Source: Forficula auricularia
Lineage: Eukaryota; Arthropoda; Insecta; Dermaptera; Forficulidae
Reading direction: 5' to 3'
Assembly (NCBI GenBank): GCA_024734495.1
Contig: JALMQS010000070.1
Coordinates: 16,926,306-16,990,305, forward strand
DNA: 64,000 bases
Program-made: the position numbers and the translations under genes
The notes under the pieces: model-generated
The model's input: the letters and a program-made list of their open reading frames with translations, nothing else
Database searches by the model: none
What the model was told of the DNA's origin: nothing
In this document: positions 12,130 through 23,745 of the stretch, piece by piece
Layout: each line of letters opens with the position of its first letter
Position numbering within the stretch: position 1 is the stretch's first letter

Positions 12130-12440
12130 AGCAAAGTATTCACCCCCCAGATAAATGAAATTGATAAAATCATATCTCTTTCTTTCTTATTCATCTAATT
12201 TCAATTGAGAGAAGCTTTTAGGAACGAGAGAGATTTTCTGGACTCGAAAGACAGTCCCCCATCATACATTATTTGTTATGGATTTTTTTTTCAGATTATT
12301 ATTATGAATTCATCAAATTGCTAGTACCGTCTACAGTTTTAAAATAAATTAATCTTTTCAAATATTCTCAAATTCAATATATATATAAAATATACGACTA
12401 CAGACAGCACTGAGAGTTATAAGAAAGGTTCGCTCCAGGC
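12130..12440 (-). repeat. Repeat fragment shared with 54.60-54.78 and 56.82-57.00 kb
   Basis: The segment reading 'gctagtaccgtctacag' and 'cagcactgagagt' is the reverse complement of 'ctgtgacggtaccag'-like and 'cagtctcagtgctg' blocks in the two right-hand copies. It probably belongs to the same element family as the large palindrome. Confidence 0.45.
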
Positions 12441-12871
12441 TTCAAGACTTCGAAAACAAATATTATCTTATAAATATTAAATAAATAAGTTTAAAATCAA
12501 ATTAAAAGTGCTCTTTGAAAATAGGGCTTCTGTTAAAAACATTTTTAACAAATTTTAATTATGAAGTAAAAAAAATAAAAAAAAATAATATGAATGAGAA
12601 ATAATAGAGTCCAAAAATAGTAGTTAATTGTGCAATTTTTAATTTTACCGTAAACCCGCTTTCCTCTCCCTCTTCTAATTAAATTATAAAAACAATTTCA
12701 AAGATGTTAATTTATGCTTCCCCTATTGGGTGGAAACTTTGTTTGGCCGGAACTTACCTCACCAACGAAGCGTTACACATCCGGTCTCCTGTCTGAATGA
12801 AAGAGAGACCAGCTTCCGATCTTTTTCAATTTCAATTTTGCCAGTATATAAAAATATTTCCACTAGTAGAG

Positions 12872-12994
12872 ATGAAAGTGTTTCATGTGACGCCAGTAGA
12901 TACCCAATCAGTTGATAAAGACGAAGATGCACAAATAAATAAGGAAATTAGAGTAAGCAAAGGAGTACTTCTCTTCACATCTTTGGTCTTCCTT
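12872..12994 (+). CDS. tetraspanin exon 1 (cytoplasmic tail, first half of TM1)
   Basis: 41 codons ending KGVLLFTSLVFL before a GTAAGT donor. Joined to ICGFSITAIGAVIL of exon 2 it makes a continuous first transmembrane helix. That continuity is the main evidence for pairing exons 7.7 kb apart. Confidence 0.8.
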
Positions 12995-13250
12995 GTAAGT
13001 AATACATAATAATATTTTATACTTATAGATAATAACAATGATTCTTTATAGATTAAAAAGTTAGTCAACAAATTTAATGTAGATGATTGGATTTTTTTGC
13101 TTAAACAAGTTAACGAAAACCAGAGGTCGTAAATATACGAGTAATATAAAAATATTTATTCGATTTTTCTATTAAAATTATTAGTAGGTAATATTCATTG
13201 CGAAAGATCTCAACATAGTCTTATATTATTAAATGAGCAATTCTTGTATA

Positions 13251-13320
<70 letters not shown>

Positions 13321-16300
13321 CGGGTTCTCGAAAACGGCTCTAACGATTTCGCTAAAAATTGGTGTACTTATCAAGTGTCGTGTATAAATTTTAATCCGAT
13401 TGAAATAAAGGAAGGGTGTGTAAATTAGTCATGTCGCAAAATAAATATTTTGATCGTTCATATCTCGTCTTCAGTAAGTCGCAGAGCCTTGAAATTTGAA
13501 ACTTAAGCTATCTAGAGGGTACAAGAAGTACCACAAGATTTTGGCTAAAATAGAAATACGGGAAGTTGATGTTTACGTACTTAAGAATATCCCCCCCCCC
13601 TTTCGAAACCATAAATCTCAGACCTACGAAATTCGAAACGTAAGTTCGATATAGGCTAGAAGGAGTAGAGCAAGTTTTTACTTGAAATCAGGACACCGGA
13701 AGTTGACATTTACAGGAAAGCTTTTTCGTTTTTTTTTTTTTTTTTTTTTTTATTTTCTCAAAAAGTGCATTGCACTAACGATTTTTTTTTAAATTGGTGT
13801 ACTTATCAACTATCATGAGCTATTAAGCTATTTAGAAGCAAAAAGTTACCGAGCATCGCTCGGTGCTCCAGACACTTACTTATTATATGAAAATAAACTA
13901 GAAAATGATAACATAAAAAAATAATGAAATTGTAATTTTGTTTAATGAAACACGAGTCTCAGGGGGGGGGGGTTAAGACTCAGAGTGTGTCACTTTTCTG
14001 TGTGTATGTGTGTGTGTGTGGGGGGGGGGGGGGGGGGTTGAAAATTGTTTCAAAATTAACATTATATGCTAAAAATAAAAACGATCAAATTGATAACTTC
14101 AACAAAAGGTAATAAAAACCTCTTCTAATTCTTTAGAAGTGAATAAAATTTAATGTACAGGGGTGGGGAGAGGTTACTTTTAATGAAAATGGGAGGGGGG
14201 GGGGTGATTCATGAAGCTAGGGGAGATTGTCACCCCTGAATGTGTACAAAATGTTGGGTATCTTAAAATGAAAAAGGAAATATTCAAGAAATGGAATTGA
14301 ATGTAACAGGGCCGGTGCAAGGCAGGTTCCCCGGCCCAATGTTTTGAGAGGCCCCGTGGTCTACGAAAATTACCCAATTAAAAAAACACCGATTTTAATT
14401 ATCTTTTTCCAGAATGATAATACCATTAGAATCCAATTCTATATGCAGCCGTTGCACTTTTGTCATAAAGCGCTAGAGTTACTCTTTTATGAATTTTACT
14501 CTAATAATAATTAATAGAAAATCAATGGGGATTTATTGGTTTCTTATAAATTTATCAAAATTAGAATTTTTTGCAATAACCATCTTTTTCTTAACATAAT
14601 AAATGGATAATTTTTCAATTTTATTTCCAAGACCAACTAATAAATTTGTTAAAAAGTTTTTATTTTGTCGAGAGTAGTAGAGTTGTTGATCATTAAGAGA
14701 AACAAAGAGGTTTTGTCCTCTGTTTGTTTCTGCATGTTTCTCTTTATGAATAAATATGTGTTAATCAAATGAATTTATTTCATCGGTCCATTTTATAATC
14801 AATGTTTTTTTAGTGTTCAATCAAATATAAAAATTATTAAAAATAACCAAGAAAAATATTATAGTCATGCAAAAAAATATATATATTTTCGCGAAATATT
14901 TACAGGTATAAAGATGAAATTTAGTACAATGTAATGGGAAAATACATAGATTTGAATCGAGAGTTTCATTAGATAAAATTATGGTCAAGTATTGTAATCG
15001 TGCATGAAAAAAGTGTTTTTTTGCTTCTTTTTTTCGAAATATCTCAAAAACGGCTGAAACTATTTTGGTTAAAAAAAATTGAGCGAAACCATGGCATTTC
15101 GGTCTACAAAAAAGCCCTAATAAGTGAACATCGAAAAAAATTATATTTTTACTTTACCATATAGGGTATGGTCAAGTATTGTAATCGTGCATGAAAAAAG
15201 TGTTTTTTTTCTTTCTTTTTTTCGAAATATCTCAAAAACTGTAGGAAGTATTTTGATTAAAAAAATTGAGCGAAGCCATCGGTCTACAAAAAACCTCTAA
15301 TAAGTGAACATCGAAAAAATTATATTTTTCGAGATAATAATTGTTTTGTCAAAATGTCTGTTAGTCTGTTAGTCTGTTAGTTAGTTAGTCCGTGCGTTAC
15401 CAAATTTTTGTGGACGAGCTAACTCAAAAACTAGTGTGAATATCAAAACCAAATTTCACACGTAGTTTAGGTCCATTGAGATTTAGAGCTGATTAGATTT
15501 TGGTGCATATCGACCCAAAATTAAGGGGGGTGGAGGAGGGTTAAAAATTAAAAATCTAGGCCATTTGAGCAAACTTAACCAAATTTTGTATACATAATCA
15601 GTGGGACCCCAGAAGTCTAAAAATGCAAAAACTAACCGCCCAAAATGGGGGGAGGGGTGTATGGCCAAAAATTAAAAATCTAGGCCATTTGAGCAAACTG
15701 AACCAAATTTTGTATACATAATCAGTGGGACCCCAGAAGTCTAAAAATGCAAAAACTAACCGCCCAAAATGGGGGGAGGGGTGTATGGCCAAAAAATGAA
15801 AAATCTAGGCTCTTGTACCAAACTCAACCAAATTTTGTATACATAATCAGTGGGCTCCTAGGAGTCTAAAAATGTAAAAACTAACCCCCTCCCCTAGATG
15901 ATTATAAATAATTATATTAAATATTAAATATAAGTGAGGGGCCAGGTTGTATGGTAAAGTCAAGTGGATGGCCACGTCAGAACACGTCAGCTTATTTATT
16001 TTCAGGAAACGTTCTCAGGTATAAGATAAAAATTTGGTGCGATGTAATGTAAAAATTCATATTTGCGTACTAATTTTCAGCTCATTAGGTATAACTAAAA
16101 CCATTTGTACCAAATGAAAATAATTTGTATCTTGTATCAATATTTTTTTCTTTACTTATTGACATTTTTTCATCAGAAAAAAATGAATAAACTCGAAATA
16201 TTCGAGAAAACATTTTTATGCAAACTAATCCGCCAACACGTCTCAACTTGTCCATGCGTGTCGAGACTCGTTTGAAATAGACTCGAATTTTCATCATTTA

Positions 16301-19300
16301 AAATCTATTAAATGTTTGTATTTGGAAATAAGTAAAACGGGCAATTCTAGAGCAATTGAGTATTGATGCTATCTAGGTAGGGATGACTTCTTGACCAAAT
16401 TGACTTTATTTATTTATTTATATTATTAAAAAACAAAAATATCCTTCGATGTCTTCTTTTAATTATTACACGTGTTTACAGTTTATGTGCTAATAAAGTA
16501 ACAAGAGAGAGGGAAAGCATTATATCGCCCTCTCTTTCCCACTATGATTGGGATTTTAAATGAATATAAAGTATGAACTTGACTTTGAGTAATTTAAGTA
16601 CTGAAGGCCGGGAAAAATAGCAGCAGAGAGGAAATTCCACTCACTAGGAGCCATACATAATATATTTATTTCGGGGAAAGGTACGGGAGGAAAATTGAAG
16701 TTTAATAATATAGCTATTTTTTTATATGAAAATAGTGGAATAAAACTAATATTAAAGAATAACTTTAGACCTTATATTTATTTATATTAGATTGTTGTTG
16801 TTGATTTACTTTAATATGTAATGTCAACTAAATCATATGAAGGGGGCATCATGAAGCCCCCACTCTCTTGGAAAAGTACTTGCTAGAAGCAATCGAGCTA
16901 AATTAGCAGGTGAATGTGTTTGCTCGATTCATTTCTAATTTGAATGCGAATGAGGGATGAATATATACAAATTTCTGAATCCCAAATTACGAGCAAAAAT
17001 AACAGCAAATTATCAAATTGTATAATAAATAAAATAATCCAAATAGATATTAGTTACTTTTTAAAATCATTATTTTAAAAGAAAAAAACAATCATTTGAA
17101 AAGAGAAGAGACTACTAGAATTGTAACGAATAATCCTCAGATGCGGATCTATATATGGGCTTTTCGGGCTACAGCCCAGGACCCCGTAGATATAAAGGGC
17201 ATTGAAGACAATTGCGAATTAAAAAAGATAATCTATTTTTATTTAAAAGAAAAAAATAATTATTAATTGTATAATAAATAATAAAAAATACAAATCTTTA
17301 AAAAACAATCAAAACGTTTATTCGAAACCAAACGTTTCGGGATAATTTTTCCCTTTTTCAATGGTAAATTTTATAGAAAGCAACTTTTTACTTTTCCATA
17401 CAGGGTATGGTCAAGTATTGTAATCGTGCATGAAAAAAGAGTTTTTTCCTACTTTTTTCAAAATATCTCAAAAACGGCTGAAACTATTTTGATTAAAAAA
17501 ATTGAGTGAAACCATGGCATTTCTTTCTACAAAAAAGCTCTAATAAGTGGACATCGAAAAAATTATATTTTTCGAGATAATAATTGTTTTGTCAAAATGT
17601 CTGTTAGATAGTCTGTCTGGTTGTCTGTCTGTTAGTCTGTGGGTTACCAAATTTTTGTGGACGAGCTAGCTCAAAAACTAGTTTGAATATCGAAACCAAA
17701 TTTCACTCGTAGTTTTGGTCCATTTAGATTAAGAGCTGATTAGATTTTGGTGCATATCGACCCAAAATTAGAGGGGGTGGAGGTGGGGTTAAAAATTAAA
17801 AATCTAGGCCATTTGAGAAAATTCAACCAAATTTTGTATATATACTAATCAGTGGACTCCTAGAACAGCGTTTCTCAACCTTTTTTGGCCCGCGGACCAG
17901 TAAAATTTGTAAAAAAAATTCGCGGGCCAGTGATATTTTTTTAACAACAAAATTTTACTAGGTATTAAAGAACTACTACATAAGTCAATTGTAACATTTT
18001 TATTATCATTTACTTACAATAATATTTAAATGTAAAGATATGTAATTATAGGTATATATATATGAGGACTAGTAAAATTTCTCCGCGGAGCACGGGCCAG
18101 CGGTTGATGGGAATAGCTGCCCTAGAAGTCTAAAAATGCAAAAACTAACCTCCCAAAATGGGGGGGGGGGGTCAAATAATGAAAATCTTGGCCATTTACC
18201 AAACTCATCCATATTTTGTATACATAATCAGTGGGACCCCAGAAGTATAAAAATGCAACCCCCTCTATATGATTATAAATAATTTTAGGGCCCAGGTTGT
18301 ATGGTAAAGTCAAGTGGATGGCCACATCAGAACACGTCAGCTTATTTTTTATTTTTTGCAAAAAATTACCATTGAAAAAGGGAAAAATTCTCCCGAAATG
18401 TTTGGTTTCGAATAAAAGTGTTTTTTGATTGTTTTTTAAAGATTTGTATTTTTTAATATTTTTATTTATTTATGAAAAGAAACTTGTTGATGTTTTCCCA
18501 AATTGCTATACTATCTTGAAGATTTTTTTAACGTTACCAATCAATCACTAGCTGTGAAGCGGACCGCTCTTCCTCCAGGATGTCGTATATAGAAAACAAA
18601 TAGGTCAACAATGTCGAACAATCGACTAAATTATTTATCAGTTCTTTTCATAAATTGTGATTTAACAAAGGACTTATAATGTGATGAACAAATAAATGAA
18701 TTAGCAACGCAGAAATGCAGAAAGGTTGCTTTATAATTTATATAACATAACTACACATAACCTGTTAATTTTTTTTGCAATAATGTCTTACAGTTGCAGT
18801 TTGTGTATCTAAGTCATATTAAATAAATAAAATATTTTTTTGTTCGAATTTTTTCCTATACCGTATACATCATTATAGAAAACAGTTTTTTGGCAAAATG
18901 GCAATTAGTTTGATTAATTAGGTAGGTTCCCAAGTAGTGTTAGCTTAGAGCCCACAAATTCAAAAAAAAAAAATTTCAGAATCTATTAAATACTCATTGA
19001 ATACAAGCATAATATTTCAAAATAATATTTATCAGTTTTTTCTCTCTTCAATTGTACCATCATTTTTTCACTTTGAATTATAGAATCATTATTTGCGTGG
19101 CTGTATGGGCATAGTTCTCTAAAGGCAATTTTTTTTTCAAAATATTGATGTTTGGGGGGAGGTTGCTCGTGCAAGGGTTAGTTATCCATCTTCATAGGCG
19201 TATTTAGGGGAGAGTGGCAAGTAGTGAAGTGTCCCCCTCCCCCTCCCCAGAAAAATAGAAACTCTATTATTTCGAGGCATCAATAATTATGTATTTCTTG

Positions 19301-22300
19301 TGTAAGAACACCAGACACACCTGTTAAAAATATTATAAACCTATATATTTATCTATCATTACTATAATCATATATCTGGGCAAGGGTCCTTTCTAATATT
19401 ATACTCTTAGGTCTAGAGCCGAATACACTTGTAGCGGCCCGCTGTTGCTATGGCTACGAGCTTTTAGACACGGCCGCTACATCACACCCTTGCTTTCCTT
19501 TTTTTGCCTTCTTTAAATTTTCCGGGCGTAACCTTTGCGCCTTTTGGTATACAGGGGGCCCGGCCGTTGGTTATTATGTGATGAGAAATGTTATGTTTCT
19601 TTACATTAGGGCTAAAGCTAGGCTTGGTTATACCGGGAAATTCTTCAAAGATATAATTAAGATCGCTCTTCGTGCGTATTGTGTCGATTGAGTAGTTTTC
19701 ACTATTTGTTGTCAATCGGCATTTAGAAGATGTATTGTCTGCGTTGTCTATTAACCTGCACAACCGACCTAACAATGGGCTCACCTCCAGCATCCAACTA
19801 GGGCACGATCATCGAGGCAGGAGCCATCCACCAACTAGGAGCTCCTCGCCCGCTAACTAAGCGGGTGGCGCCCAGCCCGGCTCTTTACCTGGGACGAACA
19901 TCGCCCTGCACAAATAATTGTTAGGTCCCCTACAACTAGGAGGGGAGCGCGGACACGCACAACGCACTCAACCGAGGCCCTAACACACTAAAGCATGCGG
20001 CCCAAGATGGCTATCAATATGGCCCGACAAAAAATCGCAAACTTACAAACATTATGACATTGCGACTAAAAATCCCAGTGATATTACTAAAAATACCATA
20101 TTTTTATCTTGCTATTAATTAATTTTTTAATATTTGATATAATACAATCAATAAATAATTTTTTCTTTGTAATATATGAGTAATTAATTTTTGAAATTAA
20201 CACTTTATTTTCCAATGAGATTTTCATAAAGTTATTCTTAAATAATTTTATTTATTCAAGGATCTATTTTCAAGTATGAAGCACACAAAGAATGAAGCTA
20301 GATCCAAAAATTTGATGAGCATTTTGAGAATTCACTGAGAATTCCTTTGAGCCAAATATCGACGGATTAATGTCCCAAAAACAATGACAAACATCTCACT
20401 ATAATTTTATGTTGCTGATTTGTCTCTTACTTTTATAATAAAAAATTTATACAAAGATTAATTTCTTAAGTATATTAAGTACGTATTTCAAGTTTTTTTG
20501 CTCAACAGCTATTATTAGAGTTAGCGTATTTGATGTGTGGCCCAAAACAGCTCATTTTATTCAAATGTTGCCCAGGGAAGCTATAAAGCTGGACAACCCT
20601 GCACTAAACGTAACTCTTCCTATTCCTTTCTACCAAAAATGTAGGTTTTAGGCTCAAATTTAAAATGTCTACATTTAAGCTAGATTGTCTAATGTCTATG
20701 TTATAATTATTTGCTTCAGATTTGTGGTTTTTCAATTACTGCGATCGGAGCTGTAATCTTAAATGATTCTCCTCTTATCTTAATTTCTCGACTATTGGCA
20801 CCGGAACGAGAACCTCCTGAGCCGATTCTCTACTATGTAGCCTTAGCGATTTTGGCTTTTGGTCTCATCGTCAGTGCAACGAGTATTCTTGGATGTTGGG
20901 CAGCTTGTCTTCAAACGACATGTTTACTTACATCTGTAAGAAAAAGTGAAATTTTGCATCTTTGTGTCAACTCTAACGATCATTTTTTCTTTTTTTTAGT
21001 ACATGATAATTGTGGTGCTCACTTTGATGTGTGAATCAGCTTTGGGTGTTCTGGCGTTTATTTGTCCTGAAGCGATTCTTTTTGAAATTAAAGAAATACT
21101 TTTAGTGGATGCCATTCATCGTCATTATGGTACACCAGGATGGGAGCAATTAACAGCCGCTATCGATCTTACTCAAGCCACGATGCAGTGTTGTGGAATC
21201 CACGACTCGAACGATTACGCTCAATCGCTTTGGCGTATGCAATCTAGATCATTAATGGTTCCACTTTCGTGTTGTTTTCCGGAAGGTTTGATTGAAGATT
21301 CAACAAATTGGTGGGATCCGAAGCCATCAAATTTAACACAATGCCAAGCAGACTCTGTAAATGATCATTATGGGGCACGACATGTGGATGGGTGCGTGCT
21401 ACCTTTGGCACGATGGGCTCGAGCTCATCGCACGATGCTCTTTAGTGGAGGACTGGGAATCATGATGGTGGAGGTATAGTAGAAATTACTTATATATTAT
21501 AGAAAATTACGCTTTCTTTCTCAAATAGATACTCATTTCTTTACTAAAATTATTATTATATATATGGTATAGTAGATTGGTCGTTAAAAATTAAATTTTT
21601 CCGATGACCCCTAAAAAGCTTCCTTTTTATGAAAAAACGCGCGTTTTTTTTTTAATTAAAAACAACAAATGCCGCAAGATGATCTATTTATACCATTTAA
21701 AAAAAAGATATCTTAGCCAAAAAAGCAAATGATAGTTCATTAGGTTTCGTTGATGAAAATTTTTTATTTAGCTTTCAATTCAAAATAAAGAACTGGTATT
21801 GGCGGATTGGTTCATCTGTATATCATTGGAAATAGTAATATTTATATTTGAAATTTGATTAAACCATTTTTTGAACACCCTTTCCATTATAGGCATCCAT
21901 GAATTAAACATTTTAAAGACTTTACTACATGACTTATGTACTGGCTCATAACATTCATTGTCTTTCATATCAACCAAGGTTTTTCTTATTGTATTTTAAG
22001 TTACGACAAAATATTTTAAGCAATTTGAAGGTAATTTATTTTAAACTCCATTAGAACTCGTAAAGGACTGTTTATCGACAAAGGTATTGTAATTTCTATT
22101 CCTCCTCCACCTTATCCAATTTTGAAGTTGATTTTTGCACCACTAGCTTTACGAGGTCCCAAGAATAGGTGCGCAAAATTTCGTAAATTTTGAACAAAGG
22201 GCTTTAAATTTGAAATTGTAATTGGAAATGAATGAAATTTGAAGAAAAATAATATTCAAGCCCATACCCACAAAAACTCAAAAAAAGGGTTTAAAAAGTT

Positions 22301-22946
22301 CATTCAGGCACCAAAATTTTTGTATTTTCAAAAGAAGAACTGATTACATTTTCAAATTTGTTCCAAAAATTCAGAAAAAATTGAATTTTCAATCAAGAGT
22401 CTATTAAACTGTTGCAACTAATGAGCTGAAATTTGGCGTACATATTTTTATTAATAAATTACCCCTATTTAAGTATAATCTTTCTTTCAATTCTAATTTC
22501 GAAAAATAATAAATATAAATTTGCAAGTTTATAATAAGAAAATAAGGACAAGTTTTTATGTGTGACTTTTTCATTTATCAGCCAACGTTTCGTCGACTTT
22601 ACCGACTTCTTCAGGGCTTCAATTAGTCACGTCACACATTCGTCTATATTTTCTTTTTTTTAGACGAACGTGTGACGTGACTATTTGAAGCCCTGAAGAA
22701 GTCGGCAAAGTCGACGAAACGTTAATAAATAACTGATAAATAAAAAAGACACACATAAAAACTTGTCCTTATTTTCTTATTATAAACTTTCAAATTAATA
22801 CAAATTATGAACGGAAATGATAATAATAATAAATATTCTTTCTTTTTTTAATTTCCTTTTCTTTTTATATTTCATGATAGATATCAGTACTTCTCAGTGC
22901 CATTTTGGTCTGTCTGAAACGACCACGACGCTCAAGACCAAGTTGA
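12872..22946 (+). CDS. Tetraspanin, complete, four coding exons
   Basis: Exons 12872-12994, 20720-20935, 21000-21473 and 22881-22946 join in phase 0 at every junction into 292 residues ending at TGA. The topology is that of a tetraspanin. There is a 30-residue cytoplasmic tail, then TM1 (about 31-55), a short loop and TM2 (about 78-98), followed by the signature GCWAAC (99-104). TM3 spans about 107-133. The large extracellular loop carries CCG (177-179), a second CC (204-205) and single Cys at 228 and 245, with a possible N-glycan site NLT (224-226). TM4 (about 259-286) leads into a basic tail, KRPRRSRPS. Tetraspanins organise membrane microdomains with integrins and other partners. An in-frame ATG at 12797 would add 25 residues; 12872 is preferred because tetraspanin tails are short. 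The subfamily was not determined. Confidence 0.9.
13252..13316. repeat. (TA)n microsatellite
   Basis: About 65 bp of uninterrupted TA repeat in tetraspanin intron 1. Confidence 0.98.
13317..13875 (+). repeat. Dispersed repeat family R2, copy 1
   Basis: Contains 'cggtgtacttatcaagtgtc'-type blocks (here 'ggtgtacttatcaagtgtcg'), 'ccgattgaaataaagga' and 'gctatctagagg', which recur at 35.37-35.87 and 44.15-44.83 kb. It ends with a hairpin, ACCGAG-catcg-CTCGGT, at about 13847-13863, reminiscent of Helitron-type 3' hairpins, though no CTRR end was defined. Confidence 0.5.
13940..14250 (-). repeat. Dispersed repeat with long G runs, inverted copy at 52.13-52.38 kb
   Basis: It includes poly-G tracts (13963-13971, about 14020-14037), a short (GT)n stretch, and blocks 'ggtaataaaaacctcttct' and 'tgattcatgaagctag'. 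These recur as the reverse complement at 52130-52380. Confidence 0.5.
14985..15990 (+). repeat. Dispersed repeat family R1, copy 2, with internal tandem duplications
   Basis: It contains the R1 blocks twice (about 15003-15165 and 15178-15330). A roughly 124-bp unit follows, repeated three times (the 'atctagg' landmarks are at about 15557, 15681 and 15806), with 'tgtatacataatcagtggg' in each unit. The unit accounts for the two near-identical ORFs on the minus strand at 15483-15668 and 15598-15792, which are not genes. It ends with 'ggccaggttgtatggtaaag'. Confidence 0.65.
17395..18355 (+). repeat. Dispersed repeat family R1, copy 3, interrupted by a hAT MITE
   Basis: R1 blocks run from about 17395 to 17865 and resume at 18120, ending 'cccaggttgtatggtaaag'. 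The break is the hAT insertion at 17866-18119. The junction can be compared with the uninterrupted copy near 15600. Confidence 0.7.
17866..18119. mobile_element. hAT-type MITE with 8-bp target duplication
   Basis: The element starts CAGCGTTTCTCAACC followed by 'ttggcccgcggaccag' and ends 'gcggttgatgggaatagctg', an inverted version. This is the pattern of non-autonomous hAT (Charlie-like) elements. It is flanked by tcctagaa (17858-17865) and ccctagaa (18120-18127), an 8-bp duplication differing at one base. The undisturbed sequence in the sister repeat at about 15610 has a single copy of this target. No coding. Confidence 0.88.
18356..19189. other. AT-rich intronic sequence of tetraspanin intron 1
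   Basis: It begins with 'tgaaaaagggaaaaattctcccgaaa', an inverted partner of 'gggataatttttccctttttc' at about 17340. The pair brackets the R1 copy at 17.4-18.35 kb. Nothing else is recognised. Confidence 0.4.
19190..19300 (+). repeat. Short dispersed repeat, inverted copy at 50.22-50.34 kb
   Basis: 'agaaactctattatttcgaggcatca'-type sequence with a C-rich run is repeated as the reverse complement near 50225-50335 ('gatgcctcgtaataatagagt'). Confidence 0.45.
19482..19793 (-). pseudogene. Ty3/gypsy-type retrotransposon pol fragment
   Basis: A 103-codon frame resembles the region of gypsy-type polyproteins between protease and reverse transcriptase. It has a VSPLLG-type segment, then EEFPGITKPSFS and KHNISHHIITNG, followed by a frame change where the family continues with a PP.K motif. 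No reverse transcriptase, integrase or LTR pair was recognised around it. The surrounding 19.4-20.0 kb is conspicuously GC-rich compared with the rest of the intron and may be other parts of the same decayed copy. It lies in tetraspanin intron 1. Confidence 0.7.
20720..20935 (+). CDS. tetraspanin exon 2 (TM1 end, small loop, TM2)
   Basis: 72 codons between a CTTCAG acceptor and a GTAAGA donor, phase 0. Contains the GCWAAC signature after TM2. Confidence 0.9.
21000..21473 (+). CDS. tetraspanin exon 3 (TM3, large extracellular loop, start of TM4)
   Basis: 158 codons after a 64-bp intron with a polypyrimidine-rich acceptor (TTTTTTTAG). Contains the CCG motif and the other loop cysteines; ends at a GTATAG donor within TM4. 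Confidence 0.92.
22528..22788. mobile_element. Foldback element A with hammerhead-like cores on both strands
   Basis: The two arms (about 22528-22644 and 22662-22788) are near-perfect inverted copies around a loop of about 17 bp. Each arm carries CTGAAGA, a GTCG/CGAC stem and GAAACGTT. These are at 22693-22723 on the plus strand and 22580-22618 on the minus strand, where an AGCC/GGCT stem I is also present. The combination is typical of the hammerhead motifs in Penelope-like retroelement terminal repeats. No reverse transcriptase is present. It lies in tetraspanin intron 3. Confidence 0.7.
22881..22946 (+). CDS. tetraspanin exon 4 (end of TM4, tail, stop)
   Basis: After the acceptor CATGATAG the phase-0 frame reads ISVLLSAILVCLKRPRRSRPS then TGA. 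This completes the fourth helix begun in exon 3. The overlapping longer open frame at 22817-23014 is a shadow. Confidence 0.82.
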   Translation: MSVLLSAILVCLKRPRRSRPS

Positions 22947-23341
22947 CGAGGTCCATCCACCCCGCGCCTGAGCCGTCTCCAAAGACTGCCCTCTTTCTCC
23001 TGGCAACGAGATGATCGTCGCAAGCCAATCTATGAGCACGCTAGTTGTGCAGGGCCATATAGCAAAAGCATTAATCTAAATCCACAAAGTAGAGCTTCGA
23101 TCGAGGAGGTGAACAGAAATGCTATGATGATTTGGTAGGAGAGTCAACGATCTCAATGTGTGGGGTGGGTGTACTGTACACTGTACACAATTCATCCATT
23201 GTTATATTAATATTCCTATTTGGAAAAAGACAGCTTTATTCTTAATTGTAACTATTATATTATTAACAATATGAAGTAGAGTGCCAATGGATCTTGTTGT
23301 GACTTAGAGTTGATACTTCCGCAGGATTTATAGTATAATAT

Positions 23342-23745
23342 AATGTTTTGAAAGTTTTTGAGATGTTTCGGAATTTTTTGAGAGATTTATTTGAAGGGTC
23401 TCTTTTCTGCAGTTTTACACTTTTTGTGAACAGCAGCTTGATTTTAACTAAAGTGTATTATAGTTGATACAATTTTGATGGCTGTATATGTATATATAAT
23501 TACATTATAATATAATTATAAAGTATATTATATATTATTATTATTCTTCAGATTTAAGCATTCACAATTGTTAATTTTTTTGTATCCTAGGTGCTGATGA
23601 AAGTCAAAAAAGCTCCGAAACATTATATGTATATAAATTTACACCTTTGAAACACATTAAATTGAATTCATTTATTCAATCTTACTATTACTTCACATCC
23701 AGTAAATAAAAAAATTCAGAACACCTCAAAAACTTTCCAACCATG
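23342..23745 (+). repeat. Foldback-type repeat D with a single hammerhead-like core
   Basis: The flanking sequences 'gaaagtttttgagatgttt' (about 23350) and 'aacacctcaaaaactttc' (about 23720) are inverted copies. Between them, 23594-23621 reads CTGATGA...GAAAC with only a weak possible stem II. It resembles elements A and B in layout, but the ribozyme match is partial. Confidence 0.4.

Noticed and set aside
15483..15792. Two near-identical minus-strand ORFs
   Set aside because: Their identity is explained by the roughly 124-bp tandem unit of repeat R1; no gene.
22817..23014. 65-codon plus-strand ORF
   Set aside because: Shadow of the last tetraspanin exon, which is read in another frame that completes TM4.
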